The position numbers were made by a program, and so were the translations under genes. Shown here piece by piece: positions 58,974 to 64,000 of a DNA stretch of 64,000 bases. The stretch is from Bacteroidia bacterium (GTDB lineage Bacteria > Bacteroidota > Bacteroidia > Chitinophagales > Saprospiraceae): positions 1 through 64,000 of the forward strand of contig JAUIKE010000012.1 in assembly GCA_030430845.1 (NCBI GenBank), read 5' to 3'. Numbering within the stretch: position 1 is the stretch's first letter; each line of letters opens with the position of its first letter. The notes below the pieces were generated by a model that worked only from the letters and a program-made list of their open reading frames with translations, did not search any database and had not been told where the DNA came from.

Positions 58974-60257
58974 TCAAAGCCCCAACAGCGTCCTGTACTC
59001 CGTTTTTAGTTGCTCCATTTGAAGGCGATACAATTCGAGGTTCAATTCGGCCTGGGTGCTTTTATTAAGTTGTTCGATGTAATCGGTGGAGGTCCGCACG
59101 CCCAGGTCTAGCTGAGTGGAAAAGGTCTCCAGAATACTTTTTTGTAAATCCACGATCTGTTGTCCTTGCTCAAAGAGCGATTCCAGTGTCTGCAATCGAT
59201 CCTGGTATGGGCTCTTCATTTTTTCTATTTGATCTAAAAAAACAGCCTGCTGGTTATCCACAAGTTGAGTTTGCACACTTAGTAGTTGGCGATCCACCTT
59301 TGATTTTTTCCAATCGGTAATCTTCCAGCTAAAACCTACGCCGCCGATTGCAAAGGGATTGAGACTATCATCGAAGAAATTGAGTGGGTGAGGATAGCCC
59401 AGTCCAGCCTGGAGGAAAAGGTTAATCTTCGGTTTTCGACTTGCCTCGATCATACCCTCCATGGAGCTTATCTGGGCCTTTTGGAGCTGGAAGAGCTCCA
59501 ACTCGGGCCGTTGGACCGGTCGATTGAATTGAAAATCTGCCTCGGAGGGTACTTCAAGGGAAGTATCCTCGCCAAATTCCTGCCCGGTTATAGTAGACAA
59601 GGATTGCATGGCTTCCTTAGCCCGGCCCTGCAATTGTTGGATCTGCTGCTCAAGTTCGAGTTGACGCACTTTTAGCTGATCAATATCGACCTGAAGGGCT
59701 ACTCCATCCTTTTTGGCTGCTTCCAGGGTATTGATTCGGCTATTCAGGTTAGCCACGCTTTGCTCCAGTACATCGATCTGAGCTTTGGCCAGTAAAGCCC
59801 CGAAATAAGCCTGGTTGACTTGTGAATGGATTGGGTACTGCTCCACTATAATACTTTGCTGTGCGGTACTTAGAGCAGATTGCTCTATGCTTTTCCGGGC
59901 TTCCTGCAGGCCTCCGTCGAAGAGCAGGTAAGAGCCATCAACGCTGGCCTGAGCACGGAAAAGCGGGAGTTCTGGAATTTCCGCTCCAGGTATTTCCAGC
60001 GGAAACTGAACTGTTTCTGACTGATAAGAAGCCTGGGCATTCAACTGAAGCTGCGGTAATCGCTCCAGATCGATCTGCTCCAGTTTAAGCTGCGTCTGCT
60101 GGTCCAGCAAGGCCGGCTTGTCTTTTAAGGGATGACGTTCTAAAGCCCATTGGTAACAGTCCTCTAAGCTGATATTTTTATCTGACTGGGTAAAAGATGT
60201 ATTTACCAGTAGAAAAAAACTAAAAAAAGCAATGACTTTAATCACTATTTTAACCAT
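58974..60257 (-). CDS. TolC family outer membrane efflux protein
   Basis: ISLEDCYQWALERHPL; repeated coiled-coil OEP pattern. Confidence 0.9.
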   Translation of the reverse strand: MVKIVIKVIAFFSFFLLVNTSFTQSDKNISLEDCYQWALERHPLKDKPALLDQQTQLKLEQIDLERLPQLQLNAQASYQSETVQFPLEIPGAEIPELPLFRAQASVDGSYLLFDGGLQEARKSIEQSALSTAQQSIIVEQYPIHSQVNQAYFGALLAKAQIDVLEQSVANLNSRINTLEAAKKDGVALQVDIDQLKVRQLELEQQIQQLQGRAKEAMQSLSTITGQEFGEDTSLEVPSEADFQFNRPVQRPELELFQLQKAQISSMEGMIEASRKPKINLFLQAGLGYPHPLNFFDDSLNPFAIGGVGFSWKITDWKKSKVDRQLLSVQTQLVDNQQAVFLDQIEKMKSPYQDRLQTLESLFEQGQQIVDLQKSILETFSTQLDLGVRTSTDYIEQLNKSTQAELNLELYRLQMEQLKTEYRTLLGL

Positions 60258-60266
60258 TTGGGTAAA
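60249..60266. promoter_or_regulatory. putative TetR operator over the tolC start codon
   Basis: TTTAACCATTTGGGTAAA, near-palindrome, identical to 60912-60929. Confidence 0.65.
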
Positions 60267-60284
60267 TTTTATCTAAAAAAATAG

Positions 60285-60893
60285 CTACTCATTTTTTACT
60301 CTAATAGATTCGATAATAAAACTGCTCACTTCTTTTTTGCGAAGCTGCATAAACTGCAAATAAGTCGTTTTATCCATTTGAAGGATACTTTTAAAAAGTG
60401 GACTGGCCACGAAAGGAAACACACACATCGAGATCATATTGATGACCAATTGTAAGGGGTTGATTTCTCGAATGTTCCCTTTCTGTACTTCCGACTGCAC
60501 CTGTACGATCAGTTTCATAGGGTTGGGCCGGTCTTTATTGTTCATGATGGTGTTGATGAATTCCTCGGGCTTCTGATTCATCTCATGGATCACAAACTTT
60601 GGGATATTGGGGTTTTCCAGCAAAATGTCCATGTATTCATCCACAAAGGATTCGATCTTTTCAAACAGGGGAAAATCTGATTCAAAGATTTTATTAATCC
60701 TTGGTGCAAATTTGTGGAAAGCCTCCATGAAGACTGCACTGAAAAGCTTATCCTTGTTTTTGAAATAATAATGCAACAGCCCTTTGTTGATCTCCGCTTT
60801 GTCGGCAATCTCCTGCATGCGGGCAGCAGCATATCCTTTCTGTATGAATATTTCTTTGGCAGCGGCTAGTATTTTTTCTTCAGTTTCCATCAA
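60285..60893 (-). CDS. TetR/AcrR family transcriptional regulator
   Basis: ILAAAKEIFIQKGYAAARMQEIADKAEINKGLLHYYFKNKDKLFSAVF. Confidence 0.94.
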   Translation of the reverse strand: MMETEEKILAAAKEIFIQKGYAAARMQEIADKAEINKGLLHYYFKNKDKLFSAVFMEAFHKFAPRINKIFESDFPLFEKIESFVDEYMDILLENPNIPKFVIHEMNQKPEEFINTIMNNKDRPNPMKLIVQVQSEVQKGNIREINPLQLVINMISMCVFPFVASPLFKSILQMDKTTYLQFMQLRKKEVSSFIIESIRVKNE

Positions 60894-60911
60894 TTATTGC
60901 GAAATTCTATT

Positions 60912-60929
60912 TTTAACCATTTGGGTAAA
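60912..60929. promoter_or_regulatory. putative TetR operator upstream of tetR
   Basis: TTTAACCATTTGGGTAAA identical to 60249-60266. Confidence 0.65.
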
Positions 60930-60980
60930 TTTTATTCAAAGTAAAGACTTTTATTTTATAATGTCAAGCGCCACATAAAA

Positions 60981-61024
60981 AAAGAGGTTGTTTGCAGCCG
61001 GTATGGGCTGCAAACAACCTCTTT
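60981..61024. terminator. perfect 19-bp hairpin
   Basis: AAAGAGGTTGTTTGCAGCC ggtatg GGCTGCAAACAACCTCTTT. Confidence 0.7.
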
Positions 61025-61040
61025 AAAGAACATTATACCT

Positions 61041-61087
61041 ATTGGGGTTGTGTAAAAACTCGTTCCTTGTTTTTACCCACCCCCAAT
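61041..61087. repeat. hairpin related to 50642-50698
   Basis: ATTGGGGTTGTGTAAAAAC tcgttcctt GTTTTTACCCACCCCCAAT; core GGGGTTGTGTAAAAACTCGTTCCT shared. Confidence 0.7.
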
Positions 61088-61104
61088 AGCCAAACCACCT
61101 CTAA

Positions 61105-61299
61105 TTATTTCCGGGACGCAAACAAGCCAATCACCAGAATTACAACACTGATAATTAAAGGCGTCCAATTAGCGCTGCTCACCGATACATCGAGGCCTAG
61201 GAAGCTGAAGCTTTCGGAGTTTTGAATGGCCTTAATACCAAAAAAGATGGTTCCGATAAGGCCCAAAACGGTTAATACGCGACCGACAGATTGTTTCAT
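61105..61299 (-). CDS. small two-TM membrane protein
   Basis: MKQSVGRVLTVLGLIGTIFFGIKAIQNSESFSFLGLDVSVSS...LIISVVILVIGLFASRK. Confidence 0.65.
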   Translation of the reverse strand: MKQSVGRVLTVLGLIGTIFFGIKAIQNSESFSFLGLDVSVSSANWTPLIISVVILVIGLFASRK

Positions 61300-61409
61300 G
61301 GTTTTTATTTTAGGGTTAAAAAAAATTGAGTTTGTGTACTTTTAAAACCTAAAACCAGAATACCATGTTCGTTTTTTTTCATTGAGAAATAAAATAGGCT
61401 CCGACAACA

Positions 61410-62531
61410 ATGCACAACATAATAATCATAGGCGGCGGCCTGGCAGGCTTGACTGCAGCCCTGCACCTTTCCAGGAAAGGCTTTTCGGTGCAGGTCATTG
61501 AAAAAAAAGCCTATCCACAGCACAAGGTCTGTGGCGAGTATGTCTCAGATGAAGTGCAAGCTTACCTTCAACACCTCGGCGCCGACATCAAAAGCATTCA
61601 ACCTAATCACGTAGATCGCTTCCGCCTGTATGCGCCTTCCGGCACCTTCATCGAAGCGCCATTACCGCTGGGGGGCTTTGGAATGCGGCGCTATACTTTT
61701 GACCAATTTTTATATAAAAAAGCTATGGATGCGGGGGTGGATTTTTTGCTAAACACCAAGGTGGAGCAAGTCCATTTCATAGGGGATCATTTTGAGGTAC
61801 AGGCCCAGCGGCAGCCGATCATCAATGCTCAGGTAGTGCTAGGCAGTTTCGGCAAGCGATCTACACTTGACAAAGCCCTCAAGCGGCCTTTTTTCCAACA
61901 GCCGGCGGATTATCTGGGCGTTAAGTTTTATCTAAAAGCGAACTTCCCTTCCGACCTTGTGGCCTTGTACAACTTCTCCGGCGGCTACGGCGGAGCCGTG
62001 GAAGTCGAGGACGGTACCATCGACATTGCCTACCTGACCCGGCATGATCAGGTGAAAGCCTGCGGCGGCCTCCAGTCTTTTGAAGAAAAAATCATCTGGC
62101 AAAACCCTGCTTTCAAAAAACTACTCACCGAATCAGAACGACTCCAGCCTACGCTTACTATTTCCAACATTTCTTTCCGTCCCAAAAAACAAATTCAGGA
62201 TCACATCCTCATGCTGGGCGACGCAGCTGGTATGATCCCTCCCCTGGCCGGAAACGGCATGGCCATGGCGATCCATGCGGGCAAGCTGGCCAGTGAGGCT
62301 GCTACCGATTTTTTGCAAAAAAAGATCAGTCGCCGGCAAATGGAGCAACAGTATCAGCAAGCCTGGAACCGTCAGTTTGCCTACCGGCTGTTTTGGGGCC
62401 GGCGCCTGCATCGCTTTATGGGTAAGCCGGCCCTGTCAGAGTTTTCGGTCCGAGCACTCCAAAAAATGCCTTTCCTCCTACCCGGCATCGTACGGCAAAC
62501 GCACGGAAAGGAAATTCTGCCCAAGCCATAA
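61410..62531 (+). CDS. NAD(P)/FAD-dependent oxidoreductase (geranylgeranyl-reductase-like)
   Basis: IIIIGGGLAGLTAALHLSRKGFSVQVIEKK; VCGEYVSDE; LMLGDAAGMIPPLAGNGMAMAIHAG. Confidence 0.92.
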   Translation: MHNIIIIGGGLAGLTAALHLSRKGFSVQVIEKKAYPQHKVCGEYVSDEVQAYLQHLGADIKSIQPNHVDRFRLYAPSGTFIEAPLPLGGFGMRRYTFDQFLYKKAMDAGVDFLLNTKVEQVHFIGDHFEVQAQRQPIINAQVVLGSFGKRSTLDKALKRPFFQQPADYLGVKFYLKANFPSDLVALYNFSGGYGGAVEVEDGTIDIAYLTRHDQVKACGGLQSFEEKIIWQNPAFKKLLTESERLQPTLTISNISFRPKKQIQDHILMLGDAAGMIPPLAGNGMAMAIHAGKLASEAATDFLQKKISRRQMEQQYQQAWNRQFAYRLFWGRRLHRFMGKPALSEFSVRALQKMPFLLPGIVRQTHGKEILPKP

Positions 62532-62554
62532 AAAACCTTGCAAAACCTGCCATT

Positions 62555-62665
62555 ATCGGACAAAAGCGGACAAGCACTCAGATAGCTGGCGATTTTGGGC
62601 TACCTTTGTACTGGAAAATAAAGTCGCTAGTGACCTGGTGACTTGGAGTCACCAGGTCACTAGCG
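62555..62665 (+). repeat. composite intergenic element copy 3
   Basis: CGGACAAAAGCGGACA, TACCTTTG at 62601-62608, perfect 19-bp stem 62625-62665. Confidence 0.9.
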
Positions 62666-62708
62666 CTCAAAAAATTGACTAGCACAACACCCTATAAACG
62701 CAAACACC

Positions 62709-63407
62709 ATGATATTAATCCTATTAGCCCTGGCCCTCGCCCCCGGAATTGCCATCGCTTTGTACATTTTTTATAAGGACCAGCATGAGCGGGAGCCGAC
62801 TCGATTGCTCATCAAGAGCTTCCTTTACGGGATCGGTAGCGTCATTGTAACGCTTGCCATCAGCTATTCCATACTTGGAGAAACGATGGTCTTTGGAGCC
62901 AGAACACTCTGGGATTATGTGGTCGATGCCTTCTTGGTCGTTGCCCTTGTAGAGGAATTTTCCAAGTTTATTTTTGTGCGGTGGCTGCTGTATCCCAACA
63001 AAAATTTTAATGAACCCTTTGACGGGATCGTCTACTGCGTCATGGTAAGTATGGGCTTTGCTACCCTGGAGAACGTCCTGTATGTCATGGAGGGGGGGAT
63101 TGGCGTCGCTATGCTGAGGATGTTCACAGCCGTTCCCGCCCACGCTACTTTCGCCGTCATTATGGGCTTTTTTGTTGGAGAAGCTAAGTTTCTGCAGCGA
63201 AACAGGACACTTTACCTGATCATAGGTATTTTGGCCGCAACCATCGCTCATGGTTTTTATGATCTGTTTTTGTTCTTGCAGTATCCGACTGGTATATGGG
63301 TGGGAGCTTTCGTATCCCTTTTCATAGCTCTTTGGTTGAGCAGAAAGGCCATCAAAATTCATCAGGAGGCTTCGCCTTTTAAAGAAGTAGAAGACTCGAA
63401 TCCCTAG
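62709..63407 (+). CDS. PrsW family intramembrane metalloprotease
   Basis: FYKDQHEREPTRLLIKSFLYG; VALVEEFSKF; EPFDGIVYCVMVSMGFATLENVLY; AHATFAVIMG. Confidence 0.88.
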   Translation: MILILLALALAPGIAIALYIFYKDQHEREPTRLLIKSFLYGIGSVIVTLAISYSILGETMVFGARTLWDYVVDAFLVVALVEEFSKFIFVRWLLYPNKNFNEPFDGIVYCVMVSMGFATLENVLYVMEGGIGVAMLRMFTAVPAHATFAVIMGFFVGEAKFLQRNRTLYLIIGILAATIAHGFYDLFLFLQYPTGIWVGAFVSLFIALWLSRKAIKIHQEASPFKEVEDSNP

Positions 63408-63445
63408 GAATGTAAAGGTTTGGTATTAAACCCAGATAGGCTCTC

Positions 63446-63515
63446 AATAGCAATAACAATTTCAATAGCAACCTCAATCTAAAGAAGATTGTTACCATTG
63501 CCATTGCCATTGTTA
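63446..63515. repeat. low-complexity CAATAGCAA / CCATTGCCATTG inverted repeat
   Basis: caatagcaataacaatttcaatagcaacctcaatct...agattgttaccattgccattgccattgttatt. Confidence 0.7.
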
Positions 63516-63586
63516 TTCAGCCCCGAGCCTGGCCATCAACAATTTTAGTAGTGATATCGTGTTTTTTAATCCTTATTCCAGCACCA

Positions 63587-64000
63587 ATGCCAATTTTTAA
63601 TCAATTCAAACATCGCTCAGAAGAAGAAGAGATCATCGATGACTTCAGCATGGCCGGAGAGGAAGTCATAAAAACCTTCCAAACCATCGAGCGGGTCAAT
63701 ACCCTCCTGGGTGGCAATCAGGTATTGGTCAGTGGGGTACGTCAAATAACCGACAAGCTTCAAGCTACCGGACAACCAATCCAGCTCTATGATCTCGGCT
63801 GCGGCAGCGGCGACGGCCTACGCGCCATTGCCCGTTGGGCACGTAAAAGAAACATTCCAATGCAACTCATTGGTATCGATGCCAATGAGTTTATAGTTGA
63901 ATATGCCCGTGAAAAATCGAAGGCTTTTCCTGAGATTCGGTTTGTACAACAAGATATTTTCGATGAGGAGTGCCGCTTAACAAATGTAGACATCGTAACT
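63587..64000 (+). CDS. class I SAM-dependent methyltransferase (truncated by window end)
   Basis: MPIFNQFKHRSEEEEIIDDFSMAGEEVIKTFQTIERVNTLLGG...QLYDLGCGSGDGLRAIARWARKRNIPMQLIGIDANEFIVEYA. Confidence 0.88.
   Translation, partial: MPIFNQFKHRSEEEEIIDDFSMAGEEVIKTFQTIERVNTLLGGNQVLVSGVRQITDKLQATGQPIQLYDLGCGSGDGLRAIARWARKRNIPMQLIGIDANEFIVEYAREKSKAFPEIRFVQQDIFDEECRLTNVDIVT

Noticed and set aside
62724-63362. 212-aa antisense ORF over PrsW
   Set aside because: Shadow ORF; the plus strand carries recognisable PrsW motifs.

Overview
The window is a chromosomal segment that looks like a Bacteroidetes (Saprospiraceae/Lewinella-like) genome. Supporting signs are T9SS C-terminal sorting domains, GLPGLI/TonB genes, TAnnTTTG -7-like boxes and lack of Shine-Dalgarno use. 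About 56 credible CDSs and one tRNA-Asn are visible. They include a c-type cytochrome cluster with a DUF5777-like barrel, ECF sigma plus a membrane-anchored barrel protein, xth, an amidohydrolase/YfcC transporter/argE-like cluster, DNA alkylation repair and DinB, an M36 fungalysin-type protease with T9SS tail, an MMPL/RND transporter, rpoN, aminopeptidase P, an AT-rich accessory islet with a nucleotidyltransferase/partner pair, rlmN, a LytS/LytTR-TonB-GLPGLI operon, phoD-like, a complete TetR-TolC-HlyD-ABC-ABC-permease-permease export operon, and the edge of an oxidoreductase/methyltransferase locus. No transposase, CRISPR array or rRNA was seen. The most unusual content is intergenic. A dispersed composite element (3 copies) combines decamer repeats (CGGACAAAAG), a fixed 28-29 bp gap, a TAnCTTTG box and a 19-bp perfect hairpin, with one compensated base-pair change. 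Other unusual features are a cluster of ACATGTCATGT palindromes, a 58-bp palindrome that encodes the same C-terminus (IEINV-stop) in two convergent genes, a 192-bp MITE-like element with 39-bp perfect TIRs, a nested inverted repeat, inverted homologous repeats flanking the YfcC gene, and many very long hairpins at gene ends.
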